The notes: generated by a model from the sequence alone, not told the origin. Positions 17,183-26,222 are shown, numbered from the stretch's first letter. The stretch: DNA of 64,000 nucleotides from a bacterium (GCA_016125385.1 WGLV01000035.1:1-64000); one strand, 5' to 3'. Numbers and translations: made by a program.

Positions 17183-18940
17183 ATGTTTCAGTTTTCTTTC
17201 CGAACCGCTCTTGCCTGGCTGGGCGCGGCGGCGGTATTTCTTTCCGCCGCCTCATTCGCCGCGGACTCGCCTTTTCAGACGAATTCAGCGCTGACCCGGC
17301 GGCTCAAGGCGATAGAACAGGCTCACCCCCGCCAGGCCCGGCTGACCTCGCTCGCCAGAAGCAGCGAAGGCCGCGATGTCTGGCTGCTTGAACTGGGCGA
17401 AGGACCCGATGACGAACGCGCCCTGCGGCCCGCCATGCTGGTCGCGGCCGGCGTCGAGGGCGACCGCCTGATCGGAACGGAATACGCGCTCGCCTTCGCT
17501 GAAGCCATGCTCGGCAGCGCCACCGGCGCCGAACGCCTCAAAGACTCCGTCGTCTATATCGTTCCGCGTCTCAATCCCGACGCAGCCGAGCGGTATTTCC
17601 AGTCGCCTCTGCGTGAAACCCCGGCCAATCCGGCGCCGTATGACGACGACCGCGACGGCTTTACCGATGAAGACCCCGCCGATGATCTCAACGGCGACGG
17701 CTTGATCACCATGATGCGCGTCGAAGACCCCAGGGGCGGCCTGATCGCTCATCCTGACGACGATCGCGTCATGATCGAAGCCGACCCGGCTAAACACGAG
17801 TCCGCGCGCTGGACGCTGTACCCCGAGGGACGCGATGACGACGCCGACAAGCAATATAACGAAGACGGCGTTGGCGGAGTGAATTTTAACAATCAGTTCC
17901 CGTTTAACTATCCCTGGTTTGACGCTCAGGCCGGGCTGTACCCTCTCCATGAAAACGAGCCTCACGCGCTGGCCGATTTTATTCTCAACCATCCCAACAT
18001 CGCGCTTGTATTCACCTTCGGAAAAAACGATACCGTTCTTCACGCGCCGCCGTCCGGCGATCCGAGCGGACGCCGTGAACCGCAGGAAAAAGTCCGTAAC
18101 GACGATGTGAAATACTTCGATCGGCTCGGCGAACTTTACCGCGAAACGCTGGGCGCCAACGAGGCCGACTCGGCGGGAACCGTAGCCGGTTCGCTGGCTG
18201 ACTGGGTTTACTTTCATCGCGGCCGTCTCGCTCTCTGCGCGGCGGGGTGGAGCCCTGAACTGGCGCTCGCCATGAAACCGGAAGAAGACGAGCCGGCGAA
18301 AAAAGAAGAGCAGGATAAAAGCGAGTCCAGCGGCGAGTCGAAAGAAGAGAAAAAAGCCGATTCCGCCAAAGAAAAAAAATCCGATGAAAAACGCGGCGCC
18401 ACGGAAGTGAAATACCTGAAGTGGCTCAATGAACACGGCGTCGATGCGTTCACCGCCTGGACGCGAGTCGATGACCCCGACTTCCCCGGCAAGACCGTCG
18501 AGGTCGGCGGTTGGAAGCCATACGCAAACGTGACCCCGCCCGCCGATATGCTTGAATCGCTCAAACAACGCCACGCTGATTACCTGCTTGATCTCGCGGG
18601 CGACCTGCCGCGTGTTGAAATCTTCAGCGCCGAGGCTGAGCCGCTGGGCGCTGGCGTCTTCAACCTCATCGTCCGTGTTCGTAACACGGGTTATCTGCCC
18701 ACCGTTCTTCATCATGGCGAGCGAACCGATGAGATCGTCCCCACTCGCGTCGAGGTCGATCTCCCCGGCGACGCCTTCCTCGCGGGGCAAAAGGTGACCC
18801 GCCTCGGCCCCATCGACGGCGGCGAAGTGGTTGAAGCCCGCATGGTGGTGAAGGCCCGGACGGGCGCTTCAACCGGAATCCGCGTCATTTCCGCCATGGG
18901 CGGCGCCGTCGAGACCACGGTGACCTGGAAGGGAGAGTAA
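17183..18940 (+). CDS. M14 carboxypeptidase-like protein, predicted inactive
   Basis: A secreted protein of 585 residues; the signal peptide ends near 'SFAADS', which with GGACGG upstream supports ATG 17183 over one 11 codons earlier. It follows the next gene's M14 protein throughout, including the Asp-rich calcium-like insert ('DDDRDGFTDEDPADDLNGDG'). The zinc ligands are lost: the HGNE position reads E92-G-D-R95, and the third-ligand 'SYHNFG' reads 'TFGKND'. The substrate-binding Asn-Arg reads Asn-Asn, and the catalytic Glu region reads 'LALCAAGW'. A Lys/Glu-rich, probably disordered insert lies near nt 18280-18400. It looks like a pseudo-peptidase, perhaps a partner, substrate-binding or inhibitory protein for the active paralog 5 bp downstream. 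Confidence 0.85.
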   Translation: MFQFSFRTALAWLGAAAVFLSAASFAADSPFQTNSALTRRLKAIEQAHPRQARLTSLARSSEGRDVWLLELGEGPDDERALRPAMLVAAGVEGDRLIGTEYALAFAEAMLGSATGAERLKDSVVYIVPRLNPDAAERYFQSPLRETPANPAPYDDDRDGFTDEDPADDLNGDGLITMMRVEDPRGGLIAHPDDDRVMIEADPAKHESARWTLYPEGRDDDADKQYNEDGVGGVNFNNQFPFNYPWFDAQAGLYPLHENEPHALADFILNHPNIALVFTFGKNDTVLHAPPSGDPSGRREPQEKVRNDDVKYFDRLGELYRETLGANEADSAGTVAGSLADWVYFHRGRLALCAAGWSPELALAMKPEEDEPAKKEEQDKSESSGESKEEKKADSAKEKKSDEKRGATEVKYLKWLNEHGVDAFTAWTRVDDPDFPGKTVEVGGWKPYANVTPPADMLESLKQRHADYLLDLAGDLPRVEIFSAEAEPLGAGVFNLIVRVRNTGYLPTVLHHGERTDEIVPTRVEVDLPGDAFLAGQKVTRLGPIDGGEVVEARMVVKARTGASTGIRVISAMGGAVETTVTWKGE

Positions 18941-18945
18941 GACTG

Positions 18946-20697
18946 ATGAACTTCACTCGTATCCACTCGCTCCTGCTGGCGCTTTCGTTCATTCTGTTCG
19001 CCGTTTCCTCCGGATTCACGCGGGAGGAGACCGACGGGCTGTATCCCGCCCTGGGCGCGCCCGCCGAGCGCAAGGTCGATATCGCGTGGAACCGTTACCA
19101 TGACACCGAAGGCCTTGAGTCGATTCTGCGCAGCCTGCACGACGCGTTCCCCACGCTGACGCGCATCTACTCCATCGGTAAGTCGTATGAAGGCCGCGAT
19201 CTCTGGTGTCTTGAAGTCACCAATCATTCCAAAGGCGACGCGGACCGCAAACCCGCGATGTATATCGATGGCAACATCCACGGCAACGAAGTCCAGGCGG
19301 GTGAAGTGGTCGCGTATACGGCGTGGTATCTGTGTGAAAATTACGGCCGCGTCGATCAGATCACCGATCTGCTCGATAAGCGCGTCTTTTACCTGATTCC
19401 GACCATCAATCCAGATGGCCGCGACTACTGGTTTCACGCGCCCAACACCATGCACTCGTCGCGCACCGGTCATAAGCCGATCGACGAAGACCGCGACGGC
19501 CTGACTGATGAAGACCCGTTCGACGATCTCGACGGCGACGGTTCCATCACCATGATGCGCCGCCGCGACCCCAATGGCCGCTGGAAGGCCGATCCGGATT
19601 ATCCCGATTACTTCATGGATCGCGTCGACTCGGACGAACGCGGAGAGTATGAGTTGCTGGGGCCCGAGGGCATCGATAACGACGGCGACGGCCGCGTCAA
19701 TGAAGATCCGCCCGGAGGGTATGATCCCAACCGCAACTGGGCGTGGGACTGGCAGCCCGGCTACGTTCAGTACTGGTCGCGCGATTATCCCTTTTCGTTG
19801 CCTTCGATCCGCGCGGTGGCTGATTTCGTTATCGGCCATCCCAACATCGGCGCCGCTCAGTCGTATCACAACTTCGGCGGATACATCCTGCGCGGACCCA
19901 ACCGCGAGGGCGGCGAAATTCAGCCCGGCGACGAGCGCGTCATGGCCGCCATCGGCGAACGCGGCGAACGCATGTTGCCCTTTTACCGTTCGGTGGTGAG
20001 CTGGTCGGGGCTGTACCCGGTATGGGGCGGCGAAACCGACTGGTTCTATTGCGGCCGGGGAATCACCGCCTTCACCAACGAACTCTGGACATTGCGCAAC
20101 ATGTTCCGCAACGATGAAGAAAGCGAAAAAGCGCAAGGCGACTTCCTCAAATACCTGCTGCAGGAGCAGGGCCTGACCAAGTGGAAGGAATACGACCATC
20201 CCCAGTATGGAAAAATCGAAATCGGTGGAATGCGCCAGCAGTTTTACCGCACGCCTCCGTCCTTCATGCTGGAGGAGGAATGCCATCGGAATATGGCGTT
20301 CACGCTTTATCACGCCAGCCAGACGCCTCTGATCGAGTTCGGCGACGTGACGGTGGAACGCATCGGCGACAACCTGCACAAGGTCTGGGTCGAGATTCGC
20401 AACGACGGCATGATTCCCACCCGGCTCGATCAGGACGTCCGTCACCAGATCACCCGCGCCGATGAAGCGACGCTGTCCGGCGTTGGGCTTACCGTACTCA
20501 GTTCCGGCGTGGTGACCGATCCCGACTTCAAGCGCGTAACGCCGGTCGAAGCGCGGCCCGAACGCGTGTTGATCGATTCCATCGAGGGGCTGGGCGCCGC
20601 GCGGGTTCAGTTCATTGTGTCTGGTCATGGCAAGGCGCGTCTTGTGGTCGATTCCATCAAAGGCGGACGCATCGAGCGCGACGTGAATCTTCCCTGA
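18946..20697 (+). CDS. Secreted zinc carboxypeptidase, M14 family (active-type)
   Basis: A 583-residue exported metallopeptidase. A signal peptide occupies residues 1-25. Catalytic residues are complete: zinc ligands His112 and Glu115 in 'NIHGNEVQAGE', His308 in 'QSYHNFGG', substrate Arg263 in 'PNRNW', and general base Glu379 in 'FTNELW'. Between them lie two Asp-rich loops (about residues 180-200 and 243-254) that may bind calcium. A beta-rich C-terminal domain follows from about residue 470. It probably trims C-terminal residues from peptides outside the inner membrane. The start lies 5 nt after the stop of the inactive paralog, with GGGAGAG as ribosome-binding site, so the two are co-translated. 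Confidence 0.93.
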   Translation: MNFTRIHSLLLALSFILFAVSSGFTREETDGLYPALGAPAERKVDIAWNRYHDTEGLESILRSLHDAFPTLTRIYSIGKSYEGRDLWCLEVTNHSKGDADRKPAMYIDGNIHGNEVQAGEVVAYTAWYLCENYGRVDQITDLLDKRVFYLIPTINPDGRDYWFHAPNTMHSSRTGHKPIDEDRDGLTDEDPFDDLDGDGSITMMRRRDPNGRWKADPDYPDYFMDRVDSDERGEYELLGPEGIDNDGDGRVNEDPPGGYDPNRNWAWDWQPGYVQYWSRDYPFSLPSIRAVADFVIGHPNIGAAQSYHNFGGYILRGPNREGGEIQPGDERVMAAIGERGERMLPFYRSVVSWSGLYPVWGGETDWFYCGRGITAFTNELWTLRNMFRNDEESEKAQGDFLKYLLQEQGLTKWKEYDHPQYGKIEIGGMRQQFYRTPPSFMLEEECHRNMAFTLYHASQTPLIEFGDVTVERIGDNLHKVWVEIRNDGMIPTRLDQDVRHQITRADEATLSGVGLTVLSSGVVTDPDFKRVTPVEARPERVLIDSIEGLGAARVQFIVSGHGKARLVVDSIKGGRIERDVNLP

Positions 20698-20793
20698 GGG
20701 CCGCCGGCGAATTCGATTTACAATACGGGCGTCTCAAATAGACGAGATGGTTGATCACTCCAACGGCGTGAAAATTTCGCGGGAGAGCCGGGT

Positions 20794-21873
20794 ATGAACG
20801 CGCGTGCTTTATTCATGGTTTTCGCATGTTGTGCGATGGTGTTGTTAACCGCCGGGCGCGGCGCTCGCGCCCAGTCGAGCGATGATTATATTCGCGGTTA
20901 CGTGAACGCGCTGCTGTCCGCCGTTTATCACACGTCCGAGGCGTCGGTTCAGGTGTCGGATGGAAACGTGATCGTCTTCGGCATGCCCGGCGGAGACATC
21001 GGCCGTGAAGACCTGCGCCGCGCCGTATCGGGAATTGAAGGCGTAAAATCGATCGGCTTCCATGACGCCCGCTCCACGGATGAGACGGGCTGGCGCCGCG
21101 AGATCGACGAATCCACTGAAGGCCTGTTCCCCAAGGGAGACCTGTTCGAGCCGTTCATCGCCGACCCGTATCAGTCTCAGTTCGGGCTGGGCTACCGTCT
21201 GCAGGAACATTTTGACGCCACCGGCGTGGCTGAGTTCGGCGAGGTGCTGCCGGTATACCGCTGGACCGATCTGTTCGGCCCCGGCCACACGCTCCAGATG
21301 AATCTGGAGGGCGCGGTATGGGGCTATTTCAATATGGAAGACGGCGGCCATCTCGATAACGCCGACTTTCAGGTGGGGATCCCCTTTGTATATCGTTTTG
21401 ACGATTTCGCTCTGCGCGTCCGCTATATGCACCGCAGCGGTCATCTGGGCGATGACTACATCGCCGACAACAACCTGACGGGCGCCTCGGCCGTCAATCG
21501 CCAGCTCGATCAGAACTCCCTCGACCTCGTCGCGTCCTATGGCCCCGGCTGGTGGCGTGTTTATGGCGGCGGAGCGTATTATTTCGACGATCTGAACGAT
21601 CGCGCGCCGCTTGAACTGATCCTCGGCGGCGAATACCGCCCCTGGGCCGATCTCTCCATCCACCCCGTCTTCGCCGTCCATCTGACCTCGGCCGAAGAAA
21701 CCGAATGGACCGTCGCCCAGCGCTATATGGCGGGCGTCGAGTTCACCGACTATCCGTTCCGCCGCACCACCCTGCGCCTGATGCTGGAGTATTACACCGG
21801 CCCGCGCCTCTCCTTCCCCGTCTATCATGAGGACGGCGACTACTTCGGCCTCGGCCTCTATCTCGACCTGTGA
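20794..21873 (+). CDS. Outer-membrane protein, BON-like N-terminus plus DUF1207-like barrel
   Basis: The 359-residue precursor has a signal peptide (cleavage after ARA near residue 26). Residues about 30-90 look like a small BON-type alpha/beta domain ('SVQVSDGNVIVFGMPGG', then 'EDLRRAVSGIEGVKSIGF'). The rest opens with 'LFPKGDLFEPFIADPYQSQF', characteristic of DUF1207, and continues as alternating aromatic beta strands ending in 'YFGLGLYLDL', typical of an outer-membrane barrel with a hydrophobic terminus. Function is unknown. It follows the M14 pair by 96 bp on the same strand and may be part of that transcript. Confidence 0.75.
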   Translation: MNARALFMVFACCAMVLLTAGRGARAQSSDDYIRGYVNALLSAVYHTSEASVQVSDGNVIVFGMPGGDIGREDLRRAVSGIEGVKSIGFHDARSTDETGWRREIDESTEGLFPKGDLFEPFIADPYQSQFGLGYRLQEHFDATGVAEFGEVLPVYRWTDLFGPGHTLQMNLEGAVWGYFNMEDGGHLDNADFQVGIPFVYRFDDFALRVRYMHRSGHLGDDYIADNNLTGASAVNRQLDQNSLDLVASYGPGWWRVYGGGAYYFDDLNDRAPLELILGGEYRPWADLSIHPVFAVHLTSAEETEWTVAQRYMAGVEFTDYPFRRTTLRLMLEYYTGPRLSFPVYHEDGDYFGLGLYLDL

Positions 21874-21899
21874 CGCCGCGGTGGTGATAAAAAATCTAC

Positions 21900-21927
21900 T
21901 TGTTGTGTGTACAATTGTGCATATAAT
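21900..21927 (+). promoter_or_regulatory. brnTA promoter with embedded operator-like palindrome
   Basis: TTGTTG at 21900-21905 and TATAAT at 21922-21927 have a 16-bp spacer. Within the spacer, 21908-21921 reads TGTACAATTGTGCA, a 14-bp palindrome with one mismatched pair and the perfect core ACAATTGT. BrnA antitoxins repress their own promoter, so this is a natural operator candidate. The start codon is only 11 nt after the -10, leaving almost no leader. Confidence 0.65.
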
Positions 21928-21938
21928 AGAGACAGGCC

Positions 21939-22205
21939 ATGTTTGAATGGGATCGTGCGAAGGCTGAGATAAACCAACTGAAACATGGGATCTCTTTCGC
22001 CGATGTGTTCGCGGTCTTCGATGATCCACACGCCGTCACCGTTGAAGATTTCCAGCGGGATGAACAACGGTACATCACGGTCGGTATGGATGCTTTTGGC
22101 CGTGTGCTTGTGGTGGTCTATGCGTGGCGCGGCGAAAATATCAGGATCATTTCCGCTCGAAAGGCGGTCAATGTTGAGGTCGAGCAATATGAAAGAGAAA
22201 TATGA
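21939..22205 (+). CDS. brnT: BrnT family ribonuclease toxin
   Basis: At 88 residues it has the usual BrnT length and pattern: start 'FEWDRAKAEINQLKHGISF', middle 'AVFDDPHAV', then 'GRVLVVVYAWRGENIRIISARKA'. BrnT toxins are RelE-fold ribonucleases that cut RNA and arrest growth unless bound by BrnA. The gene overlaps the brnA start by 17 nt, the standard arrangement. No frameshift or missing core residue is apparent, so the module looks functional. Confidence 0.92.
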   Translation: MFEWDRAKAEINQLKHGISFADVFAVFDDPHAVTVEDFQRDEQRYITVGMDAFGRVLVVVYAWRGENIRIISARKAVNVEVEQYEREI

Positions 22206-22446
22206 TTTCAGCAAAGGCAGGCGAGGTCCGGTGCTTCCTCCTTCGGGAAATAAAGTGAGGATCACCATCCGTCTGGACCGGGATATCGTCGAATGGTTCC
22301 GCTCAAAAGTTGAGGAACAGGGCGGCGGCAATTATCAGACGATGCTCAACGAGGCTCTTCGAAATTATATGCAGCGTGAAGACCAGCCGATTGAAGAAAT
22401 TCTCCGCCGCGTCGTTCGCGAAGAATTACACGCCGCTCAATCGTAA
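22189..22446 (+). CDS. brnA: BrnA family antitoxin (ribbon-helix-helix)
   Basis: An 85-residue protein beginning inside brnT at ATG 22189. After a basic N-terminus it shows a ribbon-helix-helix fold: beta strand '[16 protein letters not shown]' and helix '[16 protein letters not shown]'. BrnA binds BrnT and represses the operon through the palindrome upstream. A longer in-frame extension exists upstream but would overlap nearly all of brnT and is rejected. Confidence 0.92.
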   Translation: MKEKYDFSKGRRGPVLPPSGNKVRITIRLDRDIVEWFRSKVEEQGGGNYQTMLNEALRNYMQREDQPIEEILRRVVREELHAAQS

Positions 22447-22616
22447 GACAAATCTCTCTCCACGCCTCCGCCTGATTCAAGTACGGCGATGGATTCCAAA
22501 AGTCTGCGCGCGTTTCTGGGGTTTCTCAGCAGATAGGCGGTTTCTTCAGACGCCTGTTCGGCCACAGCTTTTTTATTTTGTGATTGGCCAGCGTTTTCCG
22601 CTTTATGTTCTTCCAT
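22437..22616 (-). pseudogene. YefM/Phd-type antitoxin remnant
   Basis: The last 35 residues ('[20 protein letters not shown]' and '[10 protein letters not shown]') closely match the C-terminal helices of YefM/Phd antitoxins, which wrap the partner toxin. The N-terminal DNA-binding half is missing; only a 'QNKKAV' fragment remains and the segment normally reading S-L-E-D-Y is deleted. No YoeB/Txe toxin follows: brnA occupies that position, tail to tail, overlapping by about 10 nt. It is probably a decayed module, although a 59-residue protein could still be made from ATG 22616. Confidence 0.65.
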
Positions 22617-22695
22617 AGTTCTGCTTCCTGACATTTTTTTAGCCCGCTTGGCGGGATGTAAGGTGAGGGAAGCGTGACGCCCCGCTTTGCCTCGT

Positions 22696-24372
22696 CTACC
22701 GCTGCTCCTCCAGCCGCCGCAGCGCCCCGCGCCACAACAGCGCCGCCAGCGCTCCGGCGAAAATCAGGTGATACAACAAAACCGAAAACGCCTGCGTCAT
22801 CGCGGCGGCCCCGTCCGGCGAGTTCCACGCCGGAGAGAAGGCGAATTCATAAAACACGCCGATGGGCGTCAGCGACGACAGCATCGGATGCCACACGCTG
22901 CCGAAAAACATCAACACCAGCGGCGCGAGCAGGTAAATCAGCGTCCAGCTCATCGTCCAGCTGAACGCCTGGTTTACGCGTGGTTTGACGATCGAAAAAT
23001 ACACCCCCATCAGATGAATCAGACACAGCTCGCATGACAGCGCCACGGAGTACACAATCAGGTTGACCGGAGACGGCGACAGGTGAAACCGCTGTGAGAA
23101 CAGCGAGAATACCGCGCCGAATGAGTCGATCGCCAGAAAAAAGCCCACCGGCGTTAAAAACATCACCGCCCCTCGCTCCCAACACATCCTCAGCGATCCC
23201 CACACCTTGCCCCATAACAGCGTTCGCGTGCTTGACGACGTGGTCAGTAACAGGTCGAGCGTGCCGCTTTCCCGTTCTCCGGCGAAGGCGCGCGACGCGT
23301 AGGCGTTTGACATCTGGGTGGTGAGAATCAACACCGCCGAGGCCAGCCAGAACCCCTGGTGAAGCGGCGTTAATAAAAACAGGTGATAGGTTATGATGGC
23401 GATGACGTACCAGGAGGGCAGCGCGATAAACGGCGAGCGGGAGAGGTTCGTCAACAGTTCCCTGATATAGAAGGGGTTCGCGTTATCCGGCGCGTCCCAT
23501 TGGAACCGCTTGCCGTTGGGCTCCGCCGCCGGGGCCTGGTTGAACTGAAAGGCCAGTTCGTCCTCAATCTGATCGTCCGGCGCCTGAAACAATTCGATCT
23601 CGCGCAGCTTCTGAACGCCCATCCGCATCATCACGTAGGGAACCAGCAGCATGAACGGAGCGGACGCGAATAAAACTACGGCGCCCCCCACCATGGCCAG
23701 CGAGTTGGGCGGCAACCGTAGCGCCATCGCCGCGATCGACAGAATCGACAGGGCGCCGCCGAAAAAAAACAGGCACAAAAACGCCCCGCCCACGTACACC
23801 GTGAACAGGCTGAACTGCGTCAGCACGATACAGCGCAACAGCGTGCGCGCGTTGATTGAAAAATACAGCGCGAACGCCGCCACGATCAGCGCCGACCACA
23901 ACACCGCCAGCGAACCCAACACCGCCTCCCACGGCGCAACCCCGCCTCGCGCCAGACATACGCCGATCAGCGGATACGTCGACGTCAGCGTCAACATCAT
24001 GACGCCCAGTACAGAGACCAATTTGCCGGTAAAAATGCGCCCCTCGCCCAGCGGCGTGTTGAGAAGCATCGGCAGGGTGTCGCTTTCACGCTCCGAGATG
24101 AAACTCTGCGCCGCGTAACCGGGCAACAACAGCAACAGCGAAATGAATTCTCCCGTCAGCGTCAGATAAAACAGTTTCCGTCCCACCGGTTGCATCCCCG
24201 TCGCCTGGGTGGGCCACGCCCAGACCAGCAGCGCGCTCCCTCCAATCAGAATCGACGCCAGCAGGGTGAACGAACGCCGATCGCGCAGAAAGCGGATCAG
24301 TTCGCGCCCCAGAATCGGGTTATCGAACAGATTCTGATAGAGGTTGAGGGCCTGTTTTCGAATCGAGCGCAT
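22696..24372 (-). CDS. Double-length ABC-2 type transporter permease
   Basis: The 558-residue membrane protein appears to be a tandem fusion of two ABC-2 permease halves. Each half carries the same cytoplasmic loop motif, '[16 protein letters not shown]' in the first (residues about 92-107) and '[16 protein letters not shown]' in the second (about 366-381), followed by '[11 protein letters not shown]' and '[10 protein letters not shown]'. About 12 spans are visible. Such permeases pair with an ATPase of the GldA/NatA class, but none is encoded nearby. The exported substrate is unknown. No strong ribosome-binding site precedes the ATG. Confidence 0.85.
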   Translation of the reverse strand: MRSIRKQALNLYQNLFDNPILGRELIRFLRDRRSFTLLASILIGGSALLVWAWPTQATGMQPVGRKLFYLTLTGEFISLLLLLPGYAAQSFISERESDTLPMLLNTPLGEGRIFTGKLVSVLGVMMLTLTSTYPLIGVCLARGGVAPWEAVLGSLAVLWSALIVAAFALYFSINARTLLRCIVLTQFSLFTVYVGGAFLCLFFFGGALSILSIAAMALRLPPNSLAMVGGAVVLFASAPFMLLVPYVMMRMGVQKLREIELFQAPDDQIEDELAFQFNQAPAAEPNGKRFQWDAPDNANPFYIRELLTNLSRSPFIALPSWYVIAIITYHLFLLTPLHQGFWLASAVLILTTQMSNAYASRAFAGERESGTLDLLLTTSSSTRTLLWGKVWGSLRMCWERGAVMFLTPVGFFLAIDSFGAVFSLFSQRFHLSPSPVNLIVYSVALSCELCLIHLMGVYFSIVKPRVNQAFSWTMSWTLIYLLAPLVLMFFGSVWHPMLSSLTPIGVFYEFAFSPAWNSPDGAAAMTQAFSVLLYHLIFAGALAALLWRGALRRLEEQR

Positions 24373-24502
24373 GGCGGTTCCGTTTGAGATTTGCGCGGGC
24401 GAAGACTGGAAATTTACGGTATGCTACCGGATTTCAATACGGGCTGGAATGGCTGAGATAGAGATTCATCGGCGGAGTTTCGACTGCGGAGCCGGTTAAA
24501 TG

Positions 24503-24530
24503 AAAACCGCCGGGCGAGCGCCCGGCGGTT
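24503..24530 (-). terminator. Terminator after trxA
   Basis: A perfect 11-bp stem (AACCGCCGGGC with GCCCGGCGGTT) and 4-nt loop, followed on the minus strand by TTTTCATTT. It lies 25 nt past the trxA stop. Confidence 0.8.
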
Positions 24531-24554
24531 CGAGGGGTTTGCGTTTTGGGTTGA

Positions 24555-24881
24555 TTACCCGATCGCGCCGTCGATGGCGTCGGCGAGCGTCTGTTTGGGC
24601 GTGAAACCGATCCATTTATTCACGATTTCACCGCTCTTCAACAGGACGATGGTCGGTACGCTCATCACGCCGAACTTGGTGGCCAGTTCCTGACTGTTGT
24701 CGACGTCGACTTTCACGACTTTGGCGCGGCCTTGATAATCCGCCGCCAGTTCGTCGATCAGCGGAGCCAGCTTCTGGCACGGACCGCACCAGGTCGCGCT
24801 GAAATCGACCAATACCGGAACGTCTGAGCCGACGACTTCCGTTTCAAAATTTCCGCCTGTGATTTCCAGGGCGTTTGACAT
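24555..24881 (-). CDS. trxA: Thioredoxin
   Basis: A cytoplasmic disulfide reductase of 108 residues. It shows the redox motif WCGPC (Cys32 and Cys35), the preceding 'VLVDFSATWC', the cis-proline loop 'SVPT' (Pro76) and the typical end 'IGFTPKQTLADAIDGAI'. The ATG at 24881 is chosen over a GTG three codons upstream because it lies 8 nt after GAGG. The gene is monocistronic with its own terminator and diverges from the 25.2-29.6 kb envelope cluster. Confidence 0.96.
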   Translation of the reverse strand: MSNALEITGGNFETEVVGSDVPVLVDFSATWCGPCQKLAPLIDELAADYQGRAKVVKVDVDNSQELATKFGVMSVPTIVLLKSGEIVNKWIGFTPKQTLADAIDGAIG

Positions 24882-25012
24882 ATGCGTCACCTCATTCTGT
24901 TAATGTTGGAGTTTTCAGTATACCGGTTGCTTTCAAAAGCGGCAAGTCAACAGGGCGAAAACCCGCTTGCCCGCGTCAGTGGGCGGTTGGTATATTCTCA
25001 ATATGAATCCAA

Positions 25013-25109
25013 CTCCTGTAAAATATGCGGTTGTTTCCATAAATCGTGATATATTTACAGGAGATGCCCTGTCATGGACGCCGTTTTTATCACAACCGGC
25101 TCTCCTGTA
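25013..25109. promoter_or_regulatory. Inverted repeat plus a third half-site upstream of a secreted-protein gene
   Basis: CTCCTGTAAA (25013-25022) and TTTACAGGAG (25054-25063) form a perfect 10-bp inverted repeat 31 nt apart, and CTCCTGTA recurs at 25102-25109. The arrangement, about 70-165 nt before the next start codon, could be operator sites for a dimeric regulator or a structured leader. A 24-codon frame (25074-25148) lies between, but support for translation is weak. Confidence 0.45.
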
Positions 25110-25176
25110 TTGAGATACGCGTTATTGAACCTTTTTCTTTCACAATGATCCATTAAAGATCGATGGGAGGAGGACC

Positions 25177-26133
25177 ATGCGCCGAACGCCATCCGTCCGT
25201 CTGTCACTGCTCATCGCCTGCCTGTTCATGGCGGGTTCCGCTTTTGGACAATGCGTCGAATTGCGCCACCAGTTCACGCCCGGTTCCGCCGCCCGCGCCA
25301 TGACCACCGTCACCATGAACGGCGACTCGATCCTCACTGGCGAAACCGTCAAAACCAACATGGATATCCGCATGTTGCGCGGTCTTGAGACCGCCTCGGT
25401 CGATTCGTTGGGCGCGGCCGACCTCACCGTGCGCATGCTGCGCATGACGGTGAAGGGCGCCATGGGAGACGCCAAGTTCAACGAAGACCTCAAAGACGAC
25501 AAACTCAAACAAACCATGTTCAATCAATCCGAGATGAAAATGCGCGTCACCCCCCAGGGCGAGGTTCAGGGCTCCGATACAATGGGCCTTGAAAAAGCCG
25601 GAATCCCTCTGCCCGCCGCGATGGGAGAGGCCAGCGGGGGCGGTTTTGAGTTCCCCACCTTCCCCATGGAGGCGGTTAAAGCGGGCGACTCATGGAACGA
25701 ATCGGGCCATCTGCTGACCCGGGAAGAACTGACGGCTTCGCCTGATCAGCGCGTCTATCGTCTGGAGCGTCTTTATAAGTCCGCCGGGGGCGTCCATGCC
25801 GTGATTCGCTATCGTAAAACCACGGAATTCAAGGGCCTCGAACTGGGCGGCGCCGGGCTGGGAGCGGGCGCCGGAGCCGGTCTGGGAACGGGCGCCGGCG
25901 TGGGAACGCCAACCACTCAACTGAAAGGCCTGACCATTCAACTCGAAGGTCTGATCGAGTTTGACGTCACGCATGGTAAAGTGATCAAGAGCGACCAGCA
26001 GGGGCTCTGGAAGCTCGATATGACCAGCCCGGTCGAGGGCCGAAAGCCGGTTTCATCCCAGCACGGGATGAAAATCCGCATACAAACCCAGTTCGATTGG
26101 AACCAGACGCCTCAGTCCGCGCTCAATCCATAA
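25177..26133 (+). CDS. Secreted protein of unknown function with Gly/Ala-rich loop
   Basis: The 318-residue precursor has a signal peptide ending near 'SAFG' and is preceded by a very strong ribosome-binding site (GGGAGGAGG). The mature part is mainly beta structure with 'MEAVKAGDSWNESG' in the middle, a phrase common in exported DUF6263-like proteins, though I do not claim membership. A low-complexity 'GAGLGAGAGAGLGTGAGVG' loop lies near residues 226-244. No catalytic motif is seen. It stands 225 bp before the DUF1573 gene. Confidence 0.7.
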   Translation: MRRTPSVRLSLLIACLFMAGSAFGQCVELRHQFTPGSAARAMTTVTMNGDSILTGETVKTNMDIRMLRGLETASVDSLGAADLTVRMLRMTVKGAMGDAKFNEDLKDDKLKQTMFNQSEMKMRVTPQGEVQGSDTMGLEKAGIPLPAAMGEASGGGFEFPTFPMEAVKAGDSWNESGHLLTREELTASPDQRVYRLERLYKSAGGVHAVIRYRKTTEFKGLELGGAGLGAGAGAGLGTGAGVGTPTTQLKGLTIQLEGLIEFDVTHGKVIKSDQQGLWKLDMTSPVEGRKPVSSQHGMKIRIQTQFDWNQTPQSALNP

Positions 26134-26222
26134 GCGTATTCTTCTTTGCTCGATTACGGGATCATGTTACGATTTATAAAGCATCCCGTTAGTTAGCGGG
26201 GCGGTCTCGCGCCGGCCTCGCG

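Noticed and set aside
17285-18790. A long open frame (501 codons) on the minus strand opposite the first M14-like gene
   Set aside because: It is an antisense shadow of a GC-rich coding region with strong third-position bias; its translation has no signal, motif or sensible composition, and the plus-strand product is a clear family member.
18712-20628. A 638-codon minus-strand frame opposite the active M14 gene
   Set aside because: Same reasoning: the sense strand encodes a complete metallopeptidase with all catalytic residues.
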